Position numbers and translations under genes: made by a program
Assembly: GCA_950022655.1 (NCBI GenBank)
Contig: OX465582.1
Span: 91,541,801 to 91,605,800 of the forward strand
Origin: Alentia gelatinosa
Taxonomy: Eukaryota > Annelida > Polychaeta > Phyllodocida > Polynoidae
Direction: 5' to 3'
DNA length: 64,000 bases
In this document: in pieces, positions 18,833 to 30,000 of the stretch
Layout: the number at the start of each line of letters is the position of its first letter
Numbering within the stretch: the first letter of the stretch is position 1
The notes under the pieces: generated by a model
Told to the model about the DNA's origin: nothing
The model's input: only the letters and a program-made list of their open reading frames with translations
Database searches by the model: none

Positions 18833-19467
18833 AATTTGTTCATGTATCATCACTCTTTCGTTCATGTGCGGATACAAATAGTCTTTAAATCTACAATATT
18901 TGTCATCGAACAAACTTCTTTCAAACCTTTGAAATAGAAATAATGCGGCTAATTAGCCATGTATTAAGTAAATTATACATTCAGGGAATTTTGTAGAACG
19001 GGATAAATGATCAAGACAATAACGTTCAAATTCTCGTAGCAGATTAGTTTAAACGCGTCTCAATAGACGTGCCTGCACACGCGCGCCACCTGTGTACAAA
19101 CAGAGTAACTAAACACTGTAGCCGTGCCCTTTAGCGGGAAAGGTAGAAACAAAGATGTTGATTCTCCACTTTTCTGTGGAAACCCACTTACCATATTCAG
19201 TACATATAATTTCTTTTCTGACTTTTAGTGACAATGAAAGTGTAATTGCCTGACTAAAGACTATATCACCCAGGCAAGGAACGCCAACCCAAATACCGTG
19301 CCTTTATCTAAGATTATAATATAGAACCAACCTTTACTTCCCATCTAAAATACCACATATTTAGCTGAATTTGGGAAATTACTATGTTAAAACTTTAAAG
19401 ACGGTGCATGTTTTCTTTGATGTGATATTTAAGATAACTTAATACCTGACAGAGGTATGATACAAAT

Positions 19468-19665
19468 TAGGGATGTCAGTCGGGGTCAGGGAAAATAGTG
19501 GAAATATTTTCATGGGGATTTTTCTGCCTCAGAGAGACTGGACAAACTTGGATAATATGTCCTTGTCGGCCATGGCACGAGGCTGAGGGTCTGTGGGGAG
19601 GCTAAAACCACGTAAATGGCGTAAATGAGGCTAAATCAATATCATCCTTGTTGAAAAGGTAGACT
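19468..19665 (-). repeat. GGATGTCAGTTTTCC repeat, partial
   Basis: The segment starts GGGATGTCAGTCGGGGTCAG and contains TGCCTCAGAGAGACTGGAC and GGCCATGGCACGAGGCTGAG, the reversed arrangement of the copy at 18600-18832. The far end is lost. Confidence 0.65.
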
Positions 19666-19729
19666 GAATAGAACCTTAACGATTTAACTGTTGTCCCCCC
19701 CCCCCCATAATTCCACGCTCATTCATCAC

Positions 19730-20420
19730 TGATAAACATACCATTTGCTTCTACTTCTTTTTAAATGTTTGTAAAACAATACACCATTGCAAATAATCAG
19801 TAGCGATCACCTGGGAGTGGAGATTTCATAACTGGGACCAGATTGTATGTTTATCATTGATGAATGAGCGTGCAATTATAAAAACATATATATTTGGGTT
19901 TCATTCAGGCTATAGATGGTTTTCTGAGACCTACTTGCACCCAATCAAATTGCCCTTTTTGCAACTGCATATGTCTAGGACCCAAAGATATCAAGCACCA
20001 GTGGGTCTTGAGGTATTTCGGTCTCGAGTGATTTGTCATGGTTACACTGGCAACCAGAGCTACATAGAATTAGCTCTGGTCGGGTTAAGTAAGCGGCCAC
20101 CTTGACCCAGTAGCGGGACCTGTTTATTACTCTCCAACCAGATCTTTCGTACTGTTTGGAGAGAGTGTTTAGTCATAACCTTGAAGCCAATTTACTATTT
20201 TGTTATTTCATTTTGTGTATATTTTTAGAATAGAACCACCATAAAACCAGATTTCATTATCAATTTGTTAAGCTATGAATTCAGGTATTTCTGTCTTTAG
20301 AGCCTACACAGAACAAAACTACCTGGTTTGAGGCGCACCCCGACAGATCCCGTGTGGGATTTAACCCGACTAACGGCTATATCGTAGAAGGGGTTGGTTG
20401 CCAAACTAGGTCATGGTCAG
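19730..20420 (-). repeat. Interspersed repeat related to 5155-5995
   Basis: This is an inverted relative of the 5.2-6.0 kb repeat: GATGAATGAGCGTGCAATT, CTACTTGCACCCAATC and GTGGGTCTTGAGGTATTTCG match that copy in reverse. It runs up to the start of the large tandem duplication. Confidence 0.6.
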
Positions 20421-21518
20421 CTAGGCATTCCTAGAAAACCATGGAACACTGGCCCTCTGCTCCTTTTCTAATACCACAGTGAATAGGACGCAGATAATGA
20501 AGGGACAATTCTTTTGCAACAAGCCAAAAGTCTATATGACCACTCTAACCTTTAGGCACCGTATATATTGCCTACAAACACGCTCAGAAAACAATACCAA
20601 ACTCAAGATATAAGATGTAAAACATTTATTGACACATCAATAAACCTTAATCAAGTACACCAGCGCAGAATCCGCCCACAGTTACAAGTCCATTCTCTCC
20701 AAGAACTACTCAGTAGTGGTTAGGTTCTTAGTGGGCATGAGAAACGTAGCTTCTTCCAATGGACCTGAACAGAACTTCCCAAAGTTTTCATCTTCATTTC
20801 TTAACAGGTTGAACATTAAAATCCAGGAGATTTGTTTCATCCACGTTCATTTCAAATATCAAACAATAACGGGATTATCATATATTACACATAATATGCG
20901 TTGGTAATAAAATGAAGACGTCAAACGTGTCCTTAACTGGAATTTGGTTGAGTAAGTTTTAAGCTACAATCTTGAGAAGGTCAAACACCGAAACACTGGG
21001 CCAAGTACAAGTGTCATCATACACGTAATCATTTGGGTTCATTTCAGATCTACATCTTGTAGATTTGGATTAGAACTCGGGAGGAGTTTGCTTTTACTAG
21101 GGAAATATAATCTACATATATGTTAATCTGATCAGTGCATATCTACAGAATTAATCTACAACAAGTTCGCCTCTTCGACAGTCAGCAACCTCAGTTTAAA
21201 ATATGTCTCAGTAGCACACGCCTTCGCTGAACACTCGGATACTCTTGACACACACTTGCCATATGCCATTGTCATACCAACAATCAATCTTTTGTACTGT
21301 AGCAGTATCGTATTCCTTCTCTGGATACCTCCTATATTGACAAGTAATATACATGCATCCCACCCCAGTTTACTCTCTCAATTCCTAAAGCATGCTTTGA
21401 TATCATAACAGTGTCTTGATATAGTGCCACTTATCACATTTGATACTTCAATATAAAAGGACTGCACCTTTATGGTCACGTGGTCAGTATGTCAATGTCA
21501 CGTGTTCTCTCAGAGTGT

Positions 21519-21532
21519 GCGCCCCCTAGCGG
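21519..21532 (-). promoter_or_regulatory. CTCF-like motif (copy 1)
   Basis: On the minus strand CCGCTAGGGGGCGC fits the remembered CTCF core very well. The tandem duplication carries an identical second site at 23406-23419. Confidence 0.45.
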
Positions 21533-21736
21533 TCAGTTCCAGAAGCTTCTCTCCACTGAACCTTTATAAGATTCGGGAGTGGAATCGGACTAAGGTGCGT
21601 CATACTATAAATTTCAGGATTCAAATCCCAACGCTCGTGTATTACTACGCGTTAACCTCTCGTAGTATAAATCAACCTGTCCACAAACCATCGATTATTG
21701 TCTATTTATGATACACCTATGTACATCGTATTTATA

Positions 21737-22086
21737 GGGAGCCAAAGTGAACCCGCTGAAACCACAGATACCCACCTACAAAACACCATTTCCGGTGGCC
21801 AGTAAGAAAGAGGCTTAGTGCTAAAGCTATTGGCATTTGAGGCTAGACTTATGTTTTTGGTCTTGTTTGTTACTTTTGAAGTGAAGTTAATAACTATTGT
21901 CTCTGAATAACTTTGTTTCAAAACTACGATGACAGTTGTTAAGTTTATTAAAAATTTGGATCTAAAAGATCGGAGAATGACACATATAATCTCGAACCTA
22001 CATAGTCTAAGAACTGAGCGCCTATACCCGGAAATAGTATTTTGTGACTGGCTATCTGTGGTTGCAGCGGGTTCACTTTGGCTCCC
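21737..22086. mobile_element. TA-flanked MITE with terminal inverted repeats of about 59 bp (copy 1)
   Basis: The ends GGGAGCCAAAGTGAACCCGC and GCGGGTTCACTTTGGCTCCC are inverted; similarity extends about 59 bp with some mismatches. TA flanks both sides, as in Tc1/mariner-type insertions. An open frame crossing it on each strand is made by the repeats themselves. Confidence 0.75.
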
Positions 22087-23405
22087 TATGCTTACTGACA
22101 TCTGCTCCTTATATGGTGAAAAAACCATGTACAGCCTACTGTGCCGTATGCTGTCATACGGCCCAGGTTAATGTGCCTGCTGGATACTCTTTGAATGACT
22201 ATTGACCGTAATTTCTTATCAATTTGAAGGTGTATAATAAAAGGAAAACAGACATGGGGTTTGTATGTATAAATAATACTCACTCCCGGACTTGTAAATC
22301 AGCGTCCCTAGGCATTCCTAGAAAACCATGGAACACTGGCCCTCTGCTCCTTTTCTAATACCACAGTGAATAGGACGCAGATAATGAAGGGACAATTCTT
22401 TTGCAACAAGCCAAAAGTCTATATGACCACTCTAACCTTTAGGCACCGTATATATTGCCTACAAACACGCTCAGAAAACAATACCAAACTCAAGATATAA
22501 GATGTAAAACATTTATTGACACATCAATAAACCTTAATCAAGTACACCAGCGCAGAATCCGCCCACAGTTACAAGTCCATTCTCTCCAAGAACTACTCAG
22601 TAGTGGTTAGGTTCTTAGTGGGCATGAGAAACGTAGCTTCTTCCAATGGACCTGAACAGAACTTCCCAAAGTTTTCATCTTCATTTCTTAACAGGTTGAA
22701 CATTAAAATCCAGGAGATTTGTTTCATCCACGTTCATTTCAAATATCAAACAATAACGGGATTATCATATATTACACATAATATGCGTTGGTAATAAAAT
22801 GAAGACGTCAAACGTGTCCTTAACTGGAATTTGGTTGAGTAAGTTTTAAGCTACAATCTTGAGAAGGTCAAACACCGAAACACTGGGCCAAGTACAAGTG
22901 TCATCATACACGTAATCATTTGGGTTCATTTCAGATCTACATCTTGTAGATTTGGATTAGAACTCGGGAGGAGTTTGCTTTTACTAGGGAAATATAATCT
23001 ACATATATGTTAATCTGATCAGTGCATATCTACAGAATTAATCTACAACAAGTTCGCCTCTTCGACAGTCAGCAACCTCAGTTTAAAATATGTCTCAGTA
23101 GCACACGCCTTCGCTGAACACTCGGATACTCTTGACACACACTTGCCATATGCCATTGTCATACCAACAATCAATCTTTTGTACTGTAGCAGTATCGTAT
23201 TCCTTCTCTGGATACCTCCTATATTGACAAGTAATATACATGCATCCCACCCCAGTTTACTCTCTCAATTCCTAAAGCATGCTTTGATATCATAACAGTG
23301 TCTTGATATAGTGCCACTTATCACATTTGATACTTCAATATAAAAGGACTGCACCTTTATGGTCACGTGGTCAGTATGTCAATGTCACGTGTTCTCTCAG
23401 AGTGT

Positions 23406-23419
23406 GCGCCCCCTAGCGG
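23406..23419 (-). promoter_or_regulatory. CTCF-like motif (copy 2)
   Basis: Identical to 21519-21532 within the second tandem copy. Confidence 0.42.
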
Positions 23420-23623
23420 TCAGTTCCAGAAGCTTCTCTCCACTGAACCTTTATAAGATTCGGGAGTGGAATCGGACTAAGGTGCGTCATACTATAAATT
23501 TCAGGATTCAAATCCCAACGCTCGTGTATTACTACGCGTTAACCTCTCGTAGTATAAATCAACCTGTCCACAAACCATCGATTATTGTCTATTTATGATA
23601 CACCTATGTACATCGTATTTATA

Positions 23624-23973
23624 GGGAGCCAAAGTGAACCCGCTGAAACCACAGATACCCACCTACAAAACACCATTTCCGGTGGCCAGTAAGAAAGAGG
23701 CTTAGTGCTAAAGCTATTGGCATTTGAGGCTAGACTTATGTTTTTGGTCTTGTTTGTTACTTTTGAAGTGAAGTTAATAACTATTGTCTCTGAATAACTT
23801 TGTTTCAAAACTACGATGACAGTTGTTAAGTTTATTAAAAATTTGGATCTAAAAGATCGGAGAATGACACATATAATCTCGAACCTACATAGTCTAAGAA
23901 CTGAGCGCCTATACCCGGAAATAGTATTTTGTGACTGGCTATCTGTGGTTGCAGCGGGTTCACTTTGGCTCCC
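23624..23973. mobile_element. TA-flanked MITE (copy 2 by duplication)
   Basis: Same element as 21737-22086, carried along in the tandem duplication rather than independently inserted. Confidence 0.75.
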
Positions 23974-24199
23974 TATGCTTACTGACATCTGCTCCTTATA
24001 TGGTGAAAAAACCATGTACAGCCTACTGTGCCGTATGCTGTCATACGGCCCAGGTTAATGTGCCTGCTGGATACTCTTTGAATGACTATTGACCGTAATT
24101 TCTTATCAATTTGAAGGTGTATAATAAAAGGAAAACAGACATGGGGTTTGTATGTATAAATAATACTCACTCCCGGACTTGTAAATCAGCGTCGGGGCA

Positions 24200-24512
24200 A
24201 GTATTTCACTGGTAAAACATATTTTTAAAGACAAAAGAAGAAACCAACTAATTTTGGTCAAAGTCGTCGCTCTCCACGAGTTTGTTGCGGAGCGACAATC
24301 ATGTAGCATATCATGTAGCATTCAAACGAGTTAGAGAACGACTTCCTTGACCAAAATGAGTTACTTTCTGTATTCATCTCGCCCCTGTATTAAAAGAATG
24401 GATGTCACACAGGATATAGACCATGGAGAACGCACTGCAATACTTGTAGGGGCATTGAGAACGAGTTCCCAATGTTAAGTCTATGGGGAAAATATACCAG
24501 GGGTAAGATAAA
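24200..24512 (+). repeat. Foldback repeat with a different outer stem
   Basis: The outer stem (24246-24363; AACTAATTTTGGTCAAAGTCGT with GACTTCCTTGACCAAAAT) encloses CTCTCCACGAG and the hinge CAAACGAG at 24323-24330. It is followed by the usual ATCTCGCCCCTG...CCCAATGTTAAGTCTATGGGG...GGGGTAAGATAAA module. Confidence 0.7.
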
Positions 24513-25014
24513 AGTGGGACTTCCATGACATGCCTTACAATGGGTTTCACTATGATGTTGAATCACAGTAGAAAGGCATTACAAGGTCATAACCTATAAA
24601 TACTGACCTCATCGGGAATTTCAATGACATATCAATAGAGAAATTCAAGTGAAAATCTAATTTATTAAGAATTTGTTTTAAGAAATTCTAATTCACGTGA
24701 AAAAGGTGAGGTACCTCTACCTCAAATCCACCAGTACAACTATATACATCCACAGGTCTTTAATAAGTCGCGCTTAGTTCAATAGGCCAACGCTTCGCAG
24801 ATCTTGTATAAAACAGTATCGTGGCCATACAAGGGAAAAAAAAAGAAAAAAAAAAAGATCAGGGATCAGGTTACAATCAGCTGTTCAGTAACTCTGACCC
24901 AACTCTATTTCTAGGGGCCATGGAGGCCTTTGTCACTCACCCAACACAGGTCTAGGTCAACACGATTGGAGTTTCTGGGGTTCAGGGAGTTACTGGTACC
25001 CTGTGGCAGTCTAC

Positions 25015-25273
25015 AGTGGTGATTCCACCAACACACAAGATATAGCGAGATTGGTCACGATTTGGTTGTCTTGCTAAATCTTGCTAGGTTTGAATAATTG
25101 CATGCATATTTGCTGCGATGTGTCTTACGGTGTCGAGGTGGTGGAGCACCAAAATAGACAAATGACATTGCGCGCTACCTATCGCGACAACGGAGGTAGG
25201 ACACATCGCGACACTGTAGGACATAACAAGATATACCACGGCAAATCCATCGTGTTGGTGGAACCAGCCCTTA
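25015..25273. mobile_element. MITE with GATTCCACCAACACACAAG ends
   Basis: The left GGTGATTCCACCAACAC and the right GTGTTGGTGGAACCAGCCC are inverted. It contains GCGATGTGTCTTACGGTG and GGTGGAGCACCAAAATAG, shared with 12441-13152 in the other orientation. Confidence 0.65.
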
Positions 25274-25279
25274 ACATAG

Positions 25280-26900
25280 AGGCAGTGTGTACTCAGGAGA
25301 AATCCCCTGACTCTGCAAGACCCTGGAGCACACAGAATGCTGAGTGCTGCTGGGTGACCGCTACAGAGTCCCGGTTCCTGGGTCTTTGCTGCCGGTCGCC
25401 TTTTACCTACACTTCAGTGAAATTCATGGATATGATTAAAGTTTAAGAAAACCCTGAAAACCGGGAACTCCCTGAGAATTGCCATCCCCGCAAGATCTTC
25501 ACCGATTTTAAAACAAGTTTTAATAATCTGATTGCTTGATTGAAATAATCAGTTTGTTTTCAGGGAATAACACAAACCAAACAACTGATAATTACATTGG
25601 TAGCTCATAATTATATTATGTAGACTTCAGGCTATTTTGGAGCATCTATCTATTGGGTCATCTTTCAAGAAATAATGAACGTAAACTAAATTCAAGAACT
25701 AGTGTTCTGAACGTGGCTATGTGTTATCTGTAAGGCAAAAAAAAATAATTCAAGAACTAGGAAAACTAAAGAATGAGAAGGAGCGATTGCACCTGTAGGT
25801 ATGACCTAAGAAGATGTGTTTGATCAAATCTACCATCTACTACAATTGTTGAAACAGAATGTGTAAATAGTAATCCCAAGTTACACAAATTATATCAGGC
25901 ACTGCTAACTGGGCCAGAGAAAAAGGATTATAATTTTGAGCAAGAAATAAAAAAAAACCAGCTTTAAATGTATGGACAATAATGTGTACATGTGTGGATC
26001 TCACCAATGCTCTTTACCGTAAGTATGTTGGTTATATTCACTCTGGTTTTATGTTCGTACCTTAGACTGATTCCACTTCAAAGTATTATTGTAAAAAAGA
26101 CAGTCAACTGATACAAAGTGCTCGAATACTGTTCATGGGGCAGTTTGCATGAAATCTATAATGAACATAGACACACCTGAACCCTAAAGTGAAAAGTGAA
26201 GGGCAGTATCGATGGGCGACTTAATACTTGCGTTTACCTCAATTAAAATAGCACGACTGCCTAGGTATTGATAATAACCGCACAGGGAGGGGTCACGGTA
26301 ATGGTTTTACTTGGCACAAGACAACACTTGGTGTTGTCGATTATCAATCGTTGTGGGAGTCATAAATTATAACTGATTAAAAAAAAAACTAAAAAAACAA
26401 AACAAACTATATTTGGAAAACTATGTAAAAAAAAAAAAATAAATAAATACATATATCTTTATGTTTTAGATTGGGATTGGTGAACTAAATACTATTAGAA
26501 CAATTTAACAAAATTAAAATCGTAATGCCATAAACCAATTAAAAAAAGTCTCCCATATAGATACAAAGGCAACGTCCGAGCTCGTACTCAACTTCATGAA
26601 CTAAGTTAGAAGTCTATCAATTTCTGCTTCATAAAACAAAAACTAAATCTTGACAGAAAAAGCGCACGAAAAGATGCTTTTTTGTACAACATTGTAGGTA
26701 AAATGGGAGTTGGTTTTGTACAACAGTCGTCCTATGATATAATATCATGCACCTACAGAGTATATTTTCTCATGGTCTAAGTGCACAAGCGTGTCACCTC
26801 TGTGTTAGAGCAGCCACGACTGGGGGTTTCTTTTGAAATTCCCGAAAGACAGGTAGTCCGATGGAGGGGCAACCTTGACTTGACCTTGACTGGCCGGGCA
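25280..26900. other. Intergenic AT-rich sequence downstream of MAEA
   Basis: It presumably contains the MAEA 3' UTR (minus strand, below 26902), but no convincing minus-strand AATAAA was found close by. A-runs near 26375-26450 and AT-rich unique-looking sequence make up the rest. No other gene is seen. Confidence 0.45.
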
Positions 26901-26901
26901 A

Positions 26902-27003
26902 TCACATGACGAACACCTTCTCCGCGTCCTCCAGTGAGAAGATCTCCTTGGTCCGTGGACACACTACTTGACCGTCGTTCTCCGTCGCTAACGACACCAG
27001 TGT
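26902..27003 (-). CDS. MAEA: MAEA exon 9 (C-terminus, stop)
   Basis: After the acceptor CTTTCTCTTTGTAG the exon reads [20 protein letters not shown] and ends ...KVFVM with TGA at 26904-26902. It supplies the last zinc-ligand cysteine and the hydrophobic C-terminus (YIM in human, FVM here). Confidence 0.95.
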   Translation of the reverse strand, partial: TLVSLATENDGQVVCPRTKEIFSLEDAEKVFVM

Positions 27004-30000
27004 CTACAAAGAGAAAGGGTTTTCTTTTTAAAATTTTAATTTATTTTTACCTTTTCTTTATTTTTTTATATTTTATTTTTATTAAATTTCAATATTTATA
27101 CTACACAGGCGTCAGCTATTGTAGCTAGTTTTACTGCCCATGCAGTGGACGGAGCACATAGGAACGATTGTAGGGAATATCTTGATCAAATAACGATTAG
27201 CGGAGACCAAATTAGTCTCCACACCAAAGATTAACATATTGTTTGTTTGGGTAGTTTAACGGCCACTATGTTCTATTAGACTTACTTTGGATTTGACTGG
27301 ATATACGAGATACACATTTATCGAGGTGCGAGTTCTTTTACTTCCCACACCACATAGACATGGTATGAGAAGGATTGGCCTTTGATATAGCAGTAAATCT
27401 ACCACTGCTTGGGGTGAAGGAGAAAAGTGGCTGCAGTGGGACCCGAATCATCAAAGCCTGACAACTTTGGTATTACAAGTCCAGTGCTCTTTACCACAGA
27501 GCTGCTGTGGATGGAGCAGTTATGAACAATTATAGAGAATATATGTCAATCAAATAACAATTAGCGGAGATCAAATTAGTCGCTATACAAAAGATTAATA
27601 ATTGGTTTATTTGTTTGGGTAGTTTTATGTCCAATTTGTTCTATTAGACTTACTTTGAGTTTGATCGAATCTATGAAATGAATTTAGGTAGGAATCTCAT
27701 CCCTAAATATTTACCGAGGTGATAGTTCTTTTACTTCCCACCCCACATAGACATGTTATGAAAAAGACTGGCCTTTGATATAGCAGTAAATCTACCACTG
27801 CTGGGGATGAAGGAGAAAAGTGGCTGCAGTGAGACTAAAACACAAAGTCTGATAAACTTGGGATTACAAGTCCAGTGCTTTTTATCACTGAGGTAACTGC
27901 CCACCCCGGTCGCTTTTGTTATGCTTGCTGGCAAGCATATTTGGCCTGCAGCATGAGGAGGCAAGAGGACCAAGAGGGTGAACAGCTTGATCATTGCTGT
28001 CCATCCCAGCAGGTACATTTGATCATTACGTTGATGGTGTTAGAACCACAAACCAAAGAATACATAAAGTGTTGTCTTGTGTTCCCCTAATGTGTTATAA
28101 TTTGTGTTACAATTTACTGATCTTATACTCTCCTATTTGATAACTATGTACTGCTGGTTCCTATGCAGTATACATTCTGTACTGCATCCTGTGCAGTACT
28201 CTGTTATACTAAACACGTTGAAACATCAGCAGTGTGTGGGCTTTCATGTTGACATGTTTTCTATGCCAATATATGGTAAGATTTTATTATCAAGTTCGGG
28301 AATATAACAAATATAGATCAACCCACAATGCTTGTACATGCTACAAAACTCGTTGGGAATCGTTGAGTCTGCATAGAGTTCATGTCGTAAATCTGCACAG
28401 TGCTAGACATGACTCAATGCAGATTCCTGTCTTGAGTCTGCACAGAGTTGATGTCGTGAATCAGCACAATGTGACCCATGACTCTGTGTAGATTCACGTC
28501 TTGAGTCTGCATGGAGTTCATGTCGTGAATTTGCACAGTACGAGGCATGACTTCATGCAGATTCACATCTTGAGTCTGCATGGAGTTTTTATCGTGAATC
28601 CACATAGTACGAGGCATGACTTCGTGCAGATTCACGTCTTGAGTCTGCATGGAGTTTTTATCGTGAATCCACATAGTACGAGGCATGACTTCGTGCAGAT
28701 TCACGTCTTGAGTCTGCATGGAGTTTTTATCGTGAATCCACATAGTACGAGGCATGACTTCGTGCAGATTCACGCCTTGAGTCTGCATTGAGTTTTTATC
28801 GTGAATCCACATAGTACGAGGCATGACTTCGTGCAGATTCATGTCTTGAGTCTGCATGAAGTTCATGTCGTGAATTTGCACAGTACGAGGCATGATTTCA
28901 TGCAGATTCACATCTTGAGTCTGCATGGAGTTTTTATCGTGAATCCACATAGTATGAGGCATGACTTCGTGCAGATTCACGTCTTGAGTCTGCATGGAGT
29001 TCATGTCGTGAATTTGCACAGTGTGAGACATGACTCAGTGTAGATTCACGTCTTGGGTCTGCACAGAGTTCATGTCGTGAATCTGTGCAGTGCAAGCGAT
29101 GACTCCGTGGAGATTCCTGTCTTGAGTCTGCACAGAGTTTATACCGTGAATCTGTGCAGTGTGATACACGAGTTCATATCATGAATCTGCTCACTGCAAG
29201 GCATGACTTTGTGCAGATTCCTGTATTAAGTCTGCACAGAGTTCATATCGTGAATCCGCGCAGTGTGAAACATGAACAGACTCACAACATGACTCTCTGC
29301 AGATTCCTCGAGTCTCGAGTCTGCACGGAATCCATGTCTTTATTTACCCTTCCAATGAGAATAATTATCTTGCAGGCCGCTAGTATTATGCATTGGTACT
29401 TCTCTCCCTGCCTGTGGGCTTACCACAGGCGCAGCATCAGAAAACCTGACCATCACACCTCATTGAGTATTGGATTCCACTGATTGATGGCATGGGACTC
29501 AACTCAAATACAAAGGAGCACATTTGATTCTGACCAATCAGAGACCTCAGGTCACGAATGCATGGCGGTGATTCTAAAAAAAATTCCCGGTAAAACAGGC
29601 AAATTCGCCGATAAAACTAGCGAATAAGTAGTGTAATTAATGTTTTACTGTCAGCACCTATTTGGGGGTTACTGGTTTTCAGGTGTCCACTGGCCAGGTT
29701 CACGATGGGGGTCTGGAATCCTTTTTAATAGGCCGTCCTTAAGAAATTGTAATATTTTCGCTGAGAGAAATTTTGGTTTGGAGTAGAGTAGTGTGATGCT
29801 TAGCAACGGTCAGACACTCAGACTTGTCCGAGTCTATACTACCAGGCGGCTGCCATTTTGGCCAGTTGGGGTTTCATTAGAATCCCATACCACCAACACT
29901 CCATTGAACACTCCATGCAGAGCAAGTTCACACACTACCCCACATACTAATTAAACAAGGGTCGGTCACATTAATTTAAACTTCCCGATTATTGATCTGA

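Larger units (their letters stand above)
20421..22307. repeat. 1887-bp tandem duplication, copy 1
   Basis: The sequence starting CTAGGCATTCCTAGAAAACC is repeated directly at 22308 with a 1887-bp offset. Wherever compared, the two copies match base for base, including all short open frames. The junction carries one extra C. The unit contains repeat debris, a TA-flanked MITE (21737-22086), a CTCF-like site (21519-21532) and a single hairpin arm. No gene is supported in it. Confidence 0.92.
22308..24193. repeat. 1887-bp tandem duplication, copy 2
   Basis: Second copy of 20421-22306; identity ends at 24193, where GTCG replaces GTCC. Either a very recent duplication or an assembly duplication. 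Confidence 0.92.

Noticed and set aside
21706..22128. 140-codon minus-strand and 80-codon plus-strand frames, present twice
   Set aside because: They cross the terminal inverted repeats of a MITE and are doubled only because of the tandem duplication.
27731..28018. Minus-strand frame with a signal-peptide-like start ([20 protein letters not shown])
   Set aside because: It runs straight into the head of a tRNA-derived SINE and has no homology or splice evidence; a chance hydrophobic frame.
28414..29043. Open frames over 200 codons on the minus strand and about 80-96 codons on the plus strand
   Set aside because: They are made by the 69-bp minisatellite, whose length is a multiple of three; open on both strands and inside a MAEA intron.
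28365..29340. Regularly spaced repeats reminiscent of a CRISPR array
   Set aside because: Contiguous 69-bp units without unique spacers, in an animal genome; an ordinary minisatellite.
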